A DNA stretch of 64,000 nt, taken from the NCBI GenBank assembly GCA_000729835.1, contig JFHB01000021.1, forward strand, positions 62,001 through 126,000. The letters are read 5' to 3'. Positions within the stretch are counted from its first letter, which is position 1, and the number at the start of each line of letters is the position of its first letter. This DNA is from Atkinsonella hypoxylon (taxonomy: Eukaryota > Ascomycota > Sordariomycetes > Hypocreales > Clavicipitaceae). The notes below the pieces were generated by a model, which made no database searches, had not been told where the DNA came from, and saw only the letters and a list, made by a program, of their open reading frames with translations. This document shows, in pieces, positions 48,610-61,358 of the stretch. The position numbers and the translations under genes were made by a program.

Positions 48610-49269
48610 AGCCCAGCCGTTTAATCCTGTGGATCTTGCCGAGCAGCTTGATGAATCAGGAAGGAGAGCAACTGGAAGGATGAATAGCAAACATAGTATT
48701 TACCCGGCGGCAACGACTGGTCTCGAAAATCCAGGCGTCATCCAACCAAGATTATCTCATCATCTTTGTGTAAGGGTCGTTCAGGGGGAATGCTGCGCCA
48801 CCACTTCCCCTCATTTTATGATCGGGCAGGCAAGGTACCAACATGATATAAACGATAAATTGCCCCAAAGACAATGAGCATCTTTCTGCCGTAGATAGAC
48901 GAACTTTGAAAGAAGTGTATCTGTATCTTGTGCGGGCTGCCCTTCTCGGTTGTCTCGGTCCACAGACAGGCATCCGTTCTAGTCGTTTTCATTGTCTTTT
49001 TTTTTTTTTTTTTTCATGCCCACGACTATTTGTCCAATGCGGGTTGACGATGGCCATATTCTTACGACAGTCGAGATCGAAGCCCCTTACCTCCGAGTCG
49101 AGAAATCCAGGAAGCCTCCACGACAGATGAGAGTTTGCCCCCGGCCGAAAAATAAAAAAATAAAAAAGAACGACACGAATAGAGACAGCGAACGAGCGAA
49201 ATATAACATGTACCCGAACGACCGGCGTACAAAGAGGTGGATTTCTTTAATTTGCAGTTTGTGGCTGAA
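48610..49269. other. Spacer between second MITE and small two-exon gene
   Basis: About 660 bp with a T-tract at about 48998-49014 and A-rich runs near 49145-49168. The plus ORF starting at 48551 begins inside the MITE and is not called. No gene is seen. Confidence 0.4.
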
Positions 49270-49664
49270 TTACTCCCAGATCCATCCGCCTATGTGAGCA
49301 AAATTCATGTCTTCAGTTTGATGATCTGGCATCGCTTCCAGTTGGGGACCATCTTCGAGCTTGATATATGGATCAGCACGACGAGCCTGAGGTTCACGAG
49401 CAGCAAGATATGCGCCTTTCTGAGCAGCCTGGTGCAGCCTGTCTGTGACAGGCCCATTGGTATCCCTAACCCAAGCGAGAAGTCGCGTCGTGTCAGTAGT
49501 CGCAGATTGCATGTGCTGCACAGGCGCATCGTTCTGGTAATGAGTGTCACTGGCCGCTGTTAGCTGATGGGAATTACACTCTGCTGGCTCGAACCTATTT
49601 AAGTATTTCGAAATTCCTACCTCGTCACAGACCCTTGCACGGCCTGAGTTGACGCTGTACCCAT
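49270..49664 (-). CDS. Small two-exon protein of unknown function
   Basis: Two exons, 49664-49621 and 49549-49270, would encode 107 residues. The 71-nt intron has donor GAG|GTAGGA, a GCTAAC branch site and acceptor GGCCAG ending at 49550, and phase 2 joins exactly. The start is MGTASTQAVQGSVT. The body reads TRLLAWVRDTNGPVTDRLHQ, AAQKGAYLAAREPQA, DPYIKLEDGP and ends FAHIGGWIWE. It has no signal peptide or membrane segment, and is mixed-charge with helix-like and Pro/Gly parts. I do not recognise the family; the ordered composition, splice signals and Trp-rich end argue for a real gene. It stands alone between two gene-poor tracts. Confidence 0.6.
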
Positions 49665-52600
49665 ACTAAATGTGTAGGATACGCACGAGGGATATGAAGA
49701 ATACGGTCACCCCGCGTTCTGCCGTAAAGCAACGGGACGAATGAGGGTTGAGAACAAAGGTGGTAATGAGGATGGAATGATCAAGCATCAAGCACAGGGC
49801 TTAAGGCAACTAGACGGAATCTGTCCAAGAGAGTAAGGGGGTGGTGGCGGCGATGGCAGGTAGTGAAGCGAAGATGATCAGAAGATTAAGACTACAAGGT
49901 CTGGTAGCCGTAAAAAAAAAACAGGCCCAGTCGGATTCAAAAAAGAAAGAAAGAAGAGAAATTCATGGAAAGCAAGGAAGAGAAAAATATCTTGTAGCAA
50001 ATTGTGATTGTGGAAAGGTAAGCATGGGCAAACCGTGGCGGATGGACTGCCCAGCACGGAAGAGGGTCAAAAACTCTTGAAAACTGTACAAATGGGAAAG
50101 ATGATGTTGCTTCAAATGTGTAGATGGAGCTCGACCTTTTATACGAAGTTGCTGGAACTGCCACTGGCGGGATGGAGTTGAAGGCGTCTTCCTGCAGCCG
50201 AACGAACATGAAACTTGAAGATCAGGCGTCTTTCCCCTTCACTTCTCTATCGCCTACCAATCCACATAGTATATCTCCAAGGCAGAGCCCAGTACACCAC
50301 AGCCATTTTTGCCTGTAATTTCTTTCTCCCTACGCTGTAGCTATCTAAGAACTAGCATGCCATCCCGTCATTATGCAGAGTTCGTCTTGCCCTATTCAAT
50401 GAGGGAAATGGCGCATTGCTACGTACCAAAAGGGAAGGCACCGACCGGGCGGCGAGCCGCCCTGTCGCGGACAACGCAGATCATCTTCATGAACACGGGA
50501 TGAGTGAGTATGAAGGAAGGAATGCGGCTGGGGCTGAAGGGTAGCGGTGAAGTACAAGTCAAGGCAAAAAAAAAAAAAAAAAAAACAATCCTGGGTTGTC
50601 GGCTTTGGTTGAGCTTTTGTTGGGAACGTTGCAGGGTGAGTATACCAGGGAGGCGGGTCTATGGTTGCTTTTCATATTCAGCTATTCATCCAATTGACGA
50701 TTTTGTTCGAGTCGGCAATTGGGAGAGGTCATGAGGTCATGTTTTACTAATTACACTCCCCCTTGCTGTCGTCGGGAAAGTTCATGAGCTGTTCTTTTTC
50801 ATTCCCCGATTGGACACGTGGATGCTCCGGTTTGCGCGTTTTACGGTTTCCGTTTTCCGTTTTCCGTTTTGCCGTTACACGAAGCCTTCGTGCTAGGGCA
50901 TGCCAAGCCATCGAATATGCCATGGACGGAGTGACCTCAGGCTATAAAGATCTTTGTTCCCTCATTGCCGAATGCATCATGGGTAGAGGGGCTTTGTGAT
51001 GAATTGAGCGGGATGAGGCAGGCTTCAGTCATCGAAGGTGCTTCTTTCTCGCTGTCCAGGTTTCAGTTACTTACGGCAAGACTGGGTGCTTCGTAAACCA
51101 GTTCCAGCAAGAGACCTGGTCAATATTGGCTGTTCCCCTGTTGTTGTTGCCACTGCTTACACCTTGGGTCCCTGCATATGGAGGTGACGCTCGCACACCA
51201 GCTAGCTTATCGGTTGTCATCGTCTAGGACTAAGCGACAGGGGAGTTCCCGCCTTGGCCGCCTTGGCAACTCTAAGTAAATCGGCGGGCCGCGTAATGCG
51301 CCTGGCTGCCCCCTGCGCAGTACGCAAGATCGATATGAGCGTATAGTTCTCACGAGTAATTTAATTGGCTAGGATTATCAATACTATTGCTTCCGAACTT
51401 AGCCCAAGCGCTCGGGCAGCAGGACTCGGTCTCCTGCCCTCGGATCCGAGCCCTGAACTAGGCTGGAAATTTTTCATGGGTTTCTCCGCGTAGAGAACAA
51501 CATTTCCTTTGCAGCTACATTGTGTTTGACGTGAAGCCGACTCACTTTTCACGTTGGTTATGCCAGCCTGGGCTTTGAACGCGTCAGCAACGCGCACTCA
51601 TGTCTCGCTGAATAGGATATTACTTAGCGGACCAGAACTTGGCCCAAGTTTGATTCAAGCAGATGCCCGGAAGCACAGAGTTTGCTGCAGATCTGGCAGC
51701 CAGGGAGATGACGACAGCAGACCACATGACCCGTATCACCTTCGATGCATGAGGTAGGCACCTGTGAATGGCCTCAACAGCGGAAAATGTATGCGGCGTA
51801 ACCCTCCGTATATCTGCGATTTTGCTGTAAAGGCTCACAGCAACCAATGGACCCAAATTGAAAACAAAGATAAAAGTGACTGCTCACTAGGACTCACATA
51901 TGCCTCTATGGTCTGGTGTACCCTAGTCTCACAGCGGTCGTTCCATGTCGAGGATGGCGGTGAACGCAGCAACCTATCGTGGAAAAGGCTTGTCGTGATT
52001 GCGCGTGCCGCATGTGTGACTGTGACCTCAAAAAATCGCGCGAACCGGCGCACTGGTCTGGTGTGATAGTTACGTGCCTCTCAGATTAGTCGGTATAAGG
52101 TACCTAGGTACGCACTTGAGGCTTGTCGATTACAGTACCTACTAGGTACCAACCTACCTCTGGCAGCCAGGTTGTCATGGGACATGCACAGCGGTGGAAG
52201 AAGGAAGCAGAAGTGATGCTCTCGATATTTTTCTGGTTGACTACAGCAAAAGAGGCGTAAAAGAGACTGGGGGTAGCGGGGAGGTCTCGTCCACGTGACA
52301 CACCACCGATGTAGGTATGACTCATGTATTAGCCAAGAAGGAGGGGAAAATTCCACCAGACTTTTATCCCGCGCGATTCGCCGAAAGCCCCACTTTCAAG
52401 TACTCGCTAACAGCTGCAATTAAGCACTACCCCGCAGAGACTTAATTTTCTCGATAATCTATTCCGTACCTCCAAGTTAAAGTATCCATTATCTCCACTC
52501 TACATCTCACTAAGTTAAGCTAACATCTAAACTACCCCTGCAAGTAGATTTGTAAAACTATTCAGGGGTTGTACTGTAATGAGCAACAACACAGAACAGA

Positions 52601-52767
52601 ACAGGCCGCAGTGTCTCTTGAAATAATCATTCCGCTCTACGCTAAAATAAAATAACGATAATAAGTGTCTCGACAGTGCCTAGCATGCGGATACGGCATG
52701 CTACACCTAAAGCATATATTGATGATGTTTGACGGAAGGGCAACCAGGGTTTATGCAGTCCTGCAGA
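49665..52767. other. Gene-poor tract upstream of the permease 3' end
   Basis: About 3.1 kb without a supportable gene. It includes TTCCGTT repeats at 50848-50873, A-tracts near 49911 and 50566-50585, and a palindromic GGTACC/CCTAGG cluster at 52098-52154. The part from 52400 to 52700 is AT-rich. Confidence 0.45.
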
Positions 52768-54840
52768 TCAGAACAACCAGTTGAGGACCCTCTTCACTTT
52801 TGACGCTTGCCATCCCTTCTCGGATTCAGCACCGTCCGCTATATACACATCTGTCACCAAGTCCATCTCCTCCAGCTTCACAAATGCGGTGCGTTTCACA
52901 AGCTTCCAGCCACCGTACATGATCAGCATGATAGGCAGCTCAATGTAAAAACTCACAAAGCTGACACCGTCAAATTCGGGACTGAAGCACGACCATCCTT
53001 GCACCAGAATGAGGAAGCTGTTGAGGAAGACGGAGGCCCATGGTCCGTACGGGTACGCCCAGTTCTTGAAGGGCAGCAGATGTGTCTTGCCCTGACGCTC
53101 CAGACCAGCGCGAAATCGGATGGAAGCAATGCCAATGGCAGCCCAACTGAGTTGATTGGAAACACCGACGAGGCTAGACAGATCACAACGAGAGAGAGAG
53201 AGAGAGAGGAACTGTCAGCAAATTGAGATCACGTCGTGGGGGCGCTTGCGACTCTAATTTCTTATTACTCACTTTTGCAGCCAGGTCCAAAGCTGGCCCG
53301 CACCGATGAAGCTGGATCCAAAGCACAACCCCGACATCAGGCCTGTGGTGAGCACCGCCACCCACGGCACTTGGTTCCTGTTGAGCTTGCCGAATACCTG
53401 AGGGGCGTGGCCCTCCATGGCAAGCGTGTACAGAAGTCGGACACCAGCAAACAGCGCGTGATTGCCTGCGGACAAGACGCTGGTGAGGATAACGGCGTTG
53501 ATGACACTGCCTGCTGCGTTGGCGCCCGTCATTTTGAACACAATGGTGAAGGGCGAGGTGCTGCTATTCTTGGTACTGAGGTGAGGGTAAGTGTAAGGGA
53601 CGTTGAGGCCGATGAGGAAAACCGAGAGGATACTGCATCGACGTTAGCGGCTTAGTTCTCACCACCTCCTTTTTTTTTTTTTTTTGAACTGCGGTGAACG
53701 AGAATCCCTTACTAGAAAAGGAGAATGCGCCAAAAGACATTTTTTACAACGCGGGGCAAATTCGTGGTCGGGTTCTTGGTTTCGCCAGCGGTGATGGCGA
53801 TCGACTCAGTGCCACCATCTGTACGGATTGTCAATCCATCGTTCTCTGTCCATGCGCTCGGCCATCGGCAACTTACAGGCAAACGAAGCCGTGACAAAGA
53901 CGGATGCAAAGCCGCCGATGCCTCCTACAAACGGAGCACCGGGAATGTGCCAATTTTCGCCGCCAATGTAGTGGCCATCGCGATTTCCACCACAATTAAC
54001 CACGACGCCTATAATAATGAAGACCTACACAGCGTGAGCCGGGGAAACCTGAAAACAAATTGATGCCGAATTGGGGACGCCAAGAAATCATATGTCACAT
54101 GGCGAAAAAAAAAAATTTAATAAAATAAAATAAAATAAAATAAAACTCACAATAATGGTGATAACCTTGAGCAGACTCAGCCAATACTCCAGCTCACCAT
54201 ATGCTCTCACGGTCGCGATGTTGACGCCAATGAGGACAGCCCAAAAGATCAGACTCAACACCCAGCCGGGAAAATTGTCCGTCCAATACTGCAAGACCAG
54301 TTGGAGGGCCACCAGATCCGAGGCCGTTGACACGGCGTCGTTGAACCAGTAGTTCCACGTCAGGGCAAAACCGAATGCATCGTCCACGAAGCGTCTGGAA
54401 TGCGCAATTAGCTCCCATGATGCCCCAATGCGAACGGAGACAAAACCCAGGAGAAATGTGCAACGGCGGAAAAACCCTTACCCAGCGAAAGTGCAGAAGC
54501 TCCCAGCAACGGGGATGAACGCCGCCATTTCTCCCAGCGACAGCATTGTGATAAAGACAATGGCACCCGTAATCGCATAGCAGATGAGTAATGACGCTGG
54601 ACCGCCTGTCGCAAGTGATTTGCCCGTTCCCAGGAACAGGCCGGTGCCAATTGTGCCCCCAATTGCAATCATTTGCACCTGCCGCGCAGACAGAGCACGC
54701 CTCAGATGATCCGAGTCGCGAAATCCGGGGCCATCTTCAACGTGCTGCGGGTGGCGCAAGCCGTCCGAGCCGTCCGAGCCGACGCCATCGTCGCTGGTGA
54801 CCGAGCCGACTGTGGTGTTCAAGTCCTTCTTGTCCGACAT
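52768..54840 (-). CDS. Amino-acid permease, YAT/APC family
   Basis: Six exons: 54840-54482, 54394-54151, 54024-53877, 53818-53713, 53632-53273 and 53173-52768, giving 540 residues, the usual size. This is a plasma-membrane proton symporter for amino acids. The N-terminal block LRRALSARQVQMIAIGGTIG and LFLGTGKSLATGGPAS is diagnostic, followed by LGEMAAFIPVAGSF, FALTWNYWFNDAVS, ASFAYGGTESIAITAGET, NAVILTSVLSAGNHALFAGVR and WLQNLVGVSNQLSW. Twelve membrane segments are expected. The cytosolic N-terminus is acidic (DKKDLNTT, SDDGVGSDGSD). Introns 1-5 are 87, 126, 58, 80 and 99 nt; intron 2 contains a TAAAA pentamer run and intron 5 a (GA)n run. Substrate (general, basic or proline) cannot be told by eye. 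Confidence 0.92.
53191..53208. repeat. (GA)n microsatellite in permease intron 5
   Basis: About nine GA units near the 3' end of the intron; on the coding strand this is a CT run, serving as a polypyrimidine stretch before the acceptor at 53174. Confidence 0.85.
54112..54145. repeat. TAAAA pentamer microsatellite in permease intron 2
   Basis: Five or more tandem TAAAA units lie just inside the donor of intron 2, between the donor and the branch region. Confidence 0.85.
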
Positions 54841-57350
54841 GGCGACCCGGGGGGGGGGGAGATCTGCCCTCGCCTCTCCGCAATGCGCCTCAGATCCAAG
54901 TCCTACCTGAAAACCAGAAAGATGTATTATTTCAGAAAAAAGAGATGCAGAGCCGGTTGGAAGGTTTTGTGCGGGGGGAAAACGCTGGGAGGGGTCGCGG
55001 ACGCAGATCGTGTTGGACACGTGCGATGTCACCCCGACTTGGTTTAGGTTTGTACTAAGCTTGGGGTTTCCCGTAGACTTGGTTCGTAGGCGGCTGAGAC
55101 AGGGAAGGGCGCAAGACAAGGCCAGGCTAGTCGAGCAGATGGTCGCGAAATCTGGCCCTTTGAGACATGGCGTTTTTTTTTTAGAATTCTGAACAGAAAA
55201 GGACACAGGCGACCTCGCGCGCCTTTATTTCATCGGACTATTAGGAAAAGTTATACTGGGCCCCTGATTGCGTGATCGAGGGTCCTGCTGGCGTAGCATG
55301 AGGACTATTACTAAGCTGTGATTGGTAAGCTGGTTCCTGTCACGGGGACAGGTCTCCATGAGGGAGGGGTCGTGAAGACGATCGCCTGGGGGGGGGGAGC
55401 GAATGGGTTTTGGCAGTCCCGCATCGTGAGATACTTTGCGGAGTCCAAGGGCAAAGAACCTAGGCATGTCCCTAACCTACACAAGGTACATAAGTACCGT
55501 ACCCGACGTATTTCCTCGTCTGGCCCGCTTGCCGCTAGCCAAATCAGGAAAGCCGGCCATAGATTAAATAAATCCCTGAATTTATTGGTAGACAGACATA
55601 GCGACAGTTGACTATCATTAAACCAGAATCAAACTTACTATCATGATCCCTTAATCATATCTTTCTATGATTACTACGATTTTAATTTGTAGCTTACTTT
55701 TAGTCAGAAAGTCCCTACCCGGGTTAAGATTAGGCTGAGCCCCCACCCACTGTGCGGAGTAAAAAAGAAAAATCCCGGAGCAGCGACCCACATTCTCAGC
55801 AAATCGGCATCGGGTACTGCCGAGATGATTGAACAGGTAACTATGTGGCCGAACACACTTCTTCACTCTAGCCAAATGGGCCGCCAACCGTTGCATATGC
55901 TCTCTTCCTGTGTCTGCTCGCGTGGCACCCTGTCGTGTGCATCGAGGCAAGGGGACGTGAACATACATTGTGATCAGATCGGGCTGTGCCGTGCAAGAGT
56001 CTTGAGACTGGATGAATGGTTACTGTTTGGCGCGGTAATTCGGTGACGTCTAAAGTTCGACGGGGTGGTATGGGTTCTGGATGCACACTACGTGACAGGC
56101 TATGCTACAGAACCCGACAATTCATGAGCCCCTGCGCTGCTGTGTTGCTCCCGTAATTATAAGTTCACTCCTCCCAAGTGTGTGAAGAACATGATACCAT
56201 CAAAGGAGCATTCTTGGCCCGTGGACGAAGCCTACTTCGCGGAAAACTCCGTTCTTTTGACGCCACATCACATGTGGCTGAAATGACAATGCCTCTGTCA
56301 TGCACAGCGAGAATCCCCAGGGTGAGGTGACCATGCTGGGTGCGAAACGGGACGACCGCTACGTTTCCAGAGGCACTTGAGGCATCCATAGCGCCATCTT
56401 CATCGATCGATGTGTGGAGAGAAGTGTCGTAGCTTTTTTCACGTCAGGTTGGTGGTCTCGGCTTGGGCTGACCCTTCTTCCGGACTATGCAGGTGCCAGT
56501 TGCTATATGCCGCAGCTAACGGATGACGTGTGCCGCCGGCCTCTCCCGCGACCTCCGATCGCGTGTTGTGACTAGTCGTAACATAGTGCAAGGCCTAACG
56601 AAGAGAGATGCAAAAAAGATGTAGGGGAGAGAAACAAAAACGAGAGCTTAGACTTTATAACTCATTGAAGTCATAAGGGGTAGCGCGGGTCATGTGAACC
56701 CACAAGAGACTAGCCATCTAGTGGTCCAATGATACTAATTTTTCTTTATAATGCTGCAGAACTATTCCTAATTCATCTTTAAACAAAGGAAGAATTGCTG
56801 CATCTGTGCATACAGAACAAGGGGCAGTATTTGTGGTGCAGGGGAGACTACGGCGCGTTTTAAAATGCTCAGAGCAGACACAATTCATTGTGTAATGTGA
56901 ACGCGACGCTTGCTACTTCATCCAATAAAACTCTGCACTATCTACAGTGTAGTATCCTCCAACGAGATCTCTACCGACATTCCATGAACAAAAGGCAACG
57001 GAATTGCTGCTGTTGATTTACAATTTCCTTCATCTACATCAGAATCTGTCAGGAGCCCCAATTCACGCTTCATTTCCCGTGTACAGAAGGCACTGTAAGA
57101 TAATCATTTATTAGCTTGCCAAGAAGGCGAGCTGATATTTGCTCGACATGCACATGTCTTACCATCAGAGGTCACAATGCGCGAAGCGGCGCTTACCATT
57201 GTCCTAACTGTAGGCCTCGTTATTAATTTATGTTATAATTTGAATAATCAAATGATGATTGATTAAAGAAGAGAGTTCATATCTCCTCTGTAACTTAAGA
57301 AGATAATTACATTTATCTGCCTGCTCATTCTATAAGCGGCGATAATATCT
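54841..57350. other. Gene-poor tract between permease and TPR relic
   Basis: The permease promoter (54841 to about 55900) and about 1.4 kb of unassigned sequence. ORFs at 55651-55968 and 56165-56389 show no features. G-runs lie at 54849-54858 and 55388-55398. Confidence 0.45.
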
Positions 57351-57869
57351 ATGACGACGTCAATGACGATATCGAAATATGTAGTAGCAGTTCGGAAGCA
57401 GACGTTACATGAGAAGGACTATGATCAATTAACATCGGAGCAAGTACTTGCGAGGGCATACCTCGATGACCTACGGACCAAAGACGCGATTGAGATGCTC
57501 GAGCACGTCGTGACAGTCCAGAAAGAGATATTGAATGAGAAGGACCATTGTTGATTGACATCAGAGCACATACTTGCGACAGCATACCTTGACGACCAAC
57601 AGATCAAGGATGCAATTCAACTACTCGAGCACGTGGTCGCAGTTTGGAATAAGGTTCTAGACGAGAAGGACGTTTCTCGGCTAACGTCACAGCACGATCT
57701 TGCGAGAGCATACCTCGCTAACCAGCAGGCCAATGATGCAATAAAGTTACTCGAGCATGTGGTGGCAATTGGGAAGGAGACGCTGGATGAGAAGGGCCAT
57801 TTCCGACTGGCTTCAGAGCACGCTCTTGCGACCGCATATGGAATGCCGGTGGTGGAAGAGAGCACGTGA
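57351..57869 (+). pseudogene. NLR-type TPR-array remnant
   Basis: An open frame encodes about 3.5 tandem units of 42 residues, each close to LTSEHILATAYLDDQQIKDA followed by a LLEHVVAV block and DEKD. This is the 42-residue tetratricopeptide form typical of the C-terminal repeats of fungal STAND/NLR proteins (NACHT- or NB-ARC-TPR). One in-frame TGA interrupts unit 2 (57552-57554), where sister units have CGA or CAA-type codons, so a single C-to-T change explains it. The first unit starts mid-way, and after LATAY the frame runs into unrelated sequence. No NACHT or effector domain is present nearby, so this is a fragment of a once larger gene. High similarity between units suggests recent amplification before decay. 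Confidence 0.75.
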
Positions 57870-58489
57870 GTTATATACTTTGTGAATATTGATGGGGCTC
57901 TGAGCAGAATGGGTGTTTTCACTTCCTCCCTTGGTCGATTTCTATCATATCTTTCTGGCCCTTGTAACAAACGAGCATTCACCTTGTCACACAGATCAAT
58001 ATGTTGCATGGATTGGGATCACCGTGAGTAAACACAGGCTGACGACAGACTATCTTTTTGATGTCCTGTCAGTCTTCGTTGTCTTGACGGTGCAAGCCAT
58101 CGCGCAGCAGCAGTAAAACTCCTAATTAGCTGCGAACTGTCCAAACCTTGGAGTGGACTGGGAATCCGAGAAGCACCATTTTTCCTGCGGCTTGCACTGC
58201 ATGGGCTGTTAAATACGGTCACTAGGATCAGTAGATGCTGCGTTACGATGCGAATTGCGAGTTGTCGGCATTTCTCGCGTCCTCGTTTCCATCATCCAGG
58301 TTGCCGCTGTATGGGCTCCATTAATTGTAAGTCATTCACCAATCTCGATCCAGTCCACGTTCAGAGTTTCAAGACCTCATTATCGCATGGGAGTGCGCAT
58401 CTCGATATGATTCAGAGACATGTGAGATATGTAGGCGTCGAAAGACATTCGCTAGTGGACGAACAGGCGCTTCTTTTCTCCATCTGCTT
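57870..58489. other. Spacer between TPR relic and GH31 gene
   Basis: About 0.6 kb containing the 3' side of the alpha-glucosidase gene. No gene is seen. Confidence 0.4.
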
Positions 58490-61358
58490 CTAAGAGGTAT
58501 CTACTGTGAACGGTTGGGAGAGGAGTTTGTCTACGGTAATAGATGGGCTTCCACCACTGGACTTGACGCTCCGTACCCCCAAGAGAGTGACCCTGGCTAG
58601 CTTCGCCTTGGTCTTATACCCAAATGATCCTTTCACCACAAGCTTACTATCTCTGAACTCGAAATGAATATCGGACGTAGCATCTGGCTTCAAACTGTCA
58701 CCGTCATCCAGGTATAAGGACCCGCTCGCGCAGCCATCCTTGCCCACCGGGATGAGGAGCTCGAAATCCTGCTCTCGGAGATCGGCAGTGGTCATGGCTG
58801 ACTTAACGCGCATGGGGACAATGACACCACCACGAAGGAACAAGGGGATATCACCAAGTCCCTGATTCCTCCTCGTAATGCTCTTGCCTTCTCCGCGAAT
58901 TTGCTCGTGTGTGTAGAAATCGTAAAAGATATCGTCAGGCAGATACACATCCACGCTCGTAGATCCCTGCTCAACAACCGGCGCCACGAGTAGCGACGGA
59001 CCCCAAAAGAACTGGAGATCGAGGCCGAAAGTATTGCTGTCGCCGGGGTAAATGTAGAACATTGGGTTCATTGCTGGCGTTCCGTCGCGGCTCTGCTGCA
59101 TCATGGCCGTGTAGAAATAGTCGAGGAGTCTGTACCGTATGTCGATGACCTTGCGCGCCGCTTTTGTGACCGACTCCCAGCGGTAGAATTCCTGATCTAT
59201 CGATCCTATTGCATTATGATTGCGATAGAATGGCTGGAACGCTCCCAGAGTTGCCCAGCGAGCACACAGCTCCTCGGTCGTGTTTCCGTTGAAGCCACAT
59301 ACATCTGATCCAACCATGGAGACCTGGAATATGGAAGCAAACTGCAGCATTCCCCGAATACTCCAGCGATAGTGAGGCCAGTCAGAATCATTATCGCCCA
59401 GCCAGTGAGCAACATGCGCACCCGCACCAGCAAAGGTAGAGCGAGTGATGACAAGAGGCCTCTTCGACGGGCGGCGTGCGAGCATAGCTTCTTGAGACGC
59501 AGCTGACATCATGGTTCCGTAGAGATTGTGGGTATCATATTGTGTCAGGCCATTGTGATGAATCAAGCTGGTGTTGATCGTATTTTGCGGCAGCGGGCCC
59601 CATACATTGTTGATCTTGTAAGGAGGGCTAATCAAGTCACGATTGGGCAGTCCCATCCATTTTTGAGCGTTGGTATCTTTCGTCGTGGCAATACGTGTTT
59701 CAAGCACGATGGCATCTTCATCAGGCGCATGTGGGCCTTTGCCGTGAGACAGAGGTTGTTCCGATTCTGCTCGTTTGCAGCTCGTACCACGAGGTTGGAA
59801 GTCGCAAGGCCAGCCAGGCAAGGCACGCGGTGGCTGACGTACAGGAGGTGGCACGGAAGGGAAGTCCTGCGCGACAGTTTCTGGATCGAGGCAAGGGTAA
59901 TCACAAAAGTTGGCGGGTTCGTTCATGTCGATCCATAGGAAGTCAATGTCTATCCCAGATTCTGGGGAAAAGAAGTTGGCAAACTCCCGGTTCCAGTACT
60001 CTTGTGTTCCGGGAGCAAACCAGTCAGGGTACGCCGTCAGTCCAGGCCACACCACACCGTGAAAAATCTGGTTGGTAGAGTTCCGAAGGAAAACATCCTT
60101 CTTCACACCATTGTTATATGGCGCATAGTTTCTGACTGCGATAGCAGGATCAACCATGAGGACATACTTTTGTTTGTTGGCGTGCAGATGAGCAACGAGC
60201 TCCTGCATTATCTTCAAAGGAAAGCGCTGGGGGTCTACGGAGAAGACCTATCAATTGTCCGATTAGCACGGAGTGAAGAATCCGACCTGGTGCAGAACAG
60301 ACATGTAAATTACTTACCGCCTGGTCATCCATGTAGTCGATGTCAGTCCACATGGTCTCCAATGGAATTCCAGCCTCGCTGTAATTGTAAACCACTTCGG
60401 CCACGGCAAAAATGTCCTGATAACCCCAGCGACATTGATGAAGCCCTAAACCGGCGTATGGAACTGTCACAGGAAGACCAGCTATCTCAGCATACTGCTT
60501 GGTAACGTCGATAGGGGTGGGCCCGGCCAGGAAGTAGAAGTCAAATACACCGCCCAGAATGTTGTATTCTAGATATTGTCCAGTTTTGTCTTGGTCAACA
60601 ATGACATCCATGCCGTTGGAATTGAGCAAGAAGACCCCATGTGTGCCTGTAGATCTGTGTTCAATGTATATGGGATGACTGCCGTAGAGATTTGCGTTGT
60701 TGGGGATGGATGGCATATCAGCATTCCATAATGTGAGAGTGTTGTTCTTGGTCTTCAATCGAAGGGAATCAGAATGCTCGCCCAAGCCGTAAAGATTGGT
60801 ATCTTGCAGGAGATGTGTTCGTAGCCTAAGGTACTGATCTTCGATAACAAGTCCTGCAGCAGAGGAGTCAAAAAGCACTTCATTTGTCGTTGCTCTGAGG
60901 ATTTGAAATGAGAATGGGTTTTCCTTGTAATCAAATCTCAGCTTTGCGTCTTTTCTACCAGACTTTTTGGGCTCAGGTCGTGGGAATGCAGATTCCGGGA
61001 CTTGATAGACTTGTTCGGCCGCGTCAAATATCTTGACGTGAATTCTCTCCGCTATCAAGACGTGTCAGCGACTCGACGGTTCTCGCTTCGTAATCGCTAA
61101 TTCCGACGAGAGCTTCATGGTGCATCACTCACAAGTCTCTACAGTCACATCAAGTTTCAGGCCGTCTAGATCTTTTCCGTAGACGTTACAGCCTTTGCCG
61201 GCAAGATGCAAATCCGCTGTGAGTCCGCCCTCTGATGTCTTGATATTGGACGCCTTGTACCCAGGACATTTGGACAAATCGGCACTGCTTGGATTGACAG
61301 CAGTAGCGAGCTGTGACCCGCCAAGGGTAATGAGGCCGGTAAAAAAGGCTATCTTCAT
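58490..61358 (-). CDS. Secreted alpha-glucosidase, glycoside hydrolase family 31
   Basis: Three exons: 61358-61133, 61051-60318 and 60247-58490, giving 905 residues, usual for fungal GH31 maltases. The enzyme releases glucose from the non-reducing ends of alpha-glucosides outside the cell. A signal peptide is visible (MKIAFFTGLITLGGSQLATA). The N-terminal beta-sandwich has GLGEHSDSLRL; the barrel has PYAGLGLHQCRWGYQD, WTDIDYMDDQA, the nucleophile motif WIDMNEP (Asp about 427) and HWLGDNDSDW with the acid/base Asp about 605, plus RSTFAGAG between. The C-terminal sandwich reads LFLRGGVIVPM. Several NxT/NxS sites are present. Introns are 81 and 70 nt. It is divergent from a sugar transporter gene, which suggests joint use of an alpha-glucoside. 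Confidence 0.95.

Noticed and set aside
49570..49600. Possible tRNA T-arm (GGTTCGAGCC on the minus strand)
   Set aside because: No matching acceptor, D or anticodon arms at the right distance; the sequence lies in the intron of the small gene.
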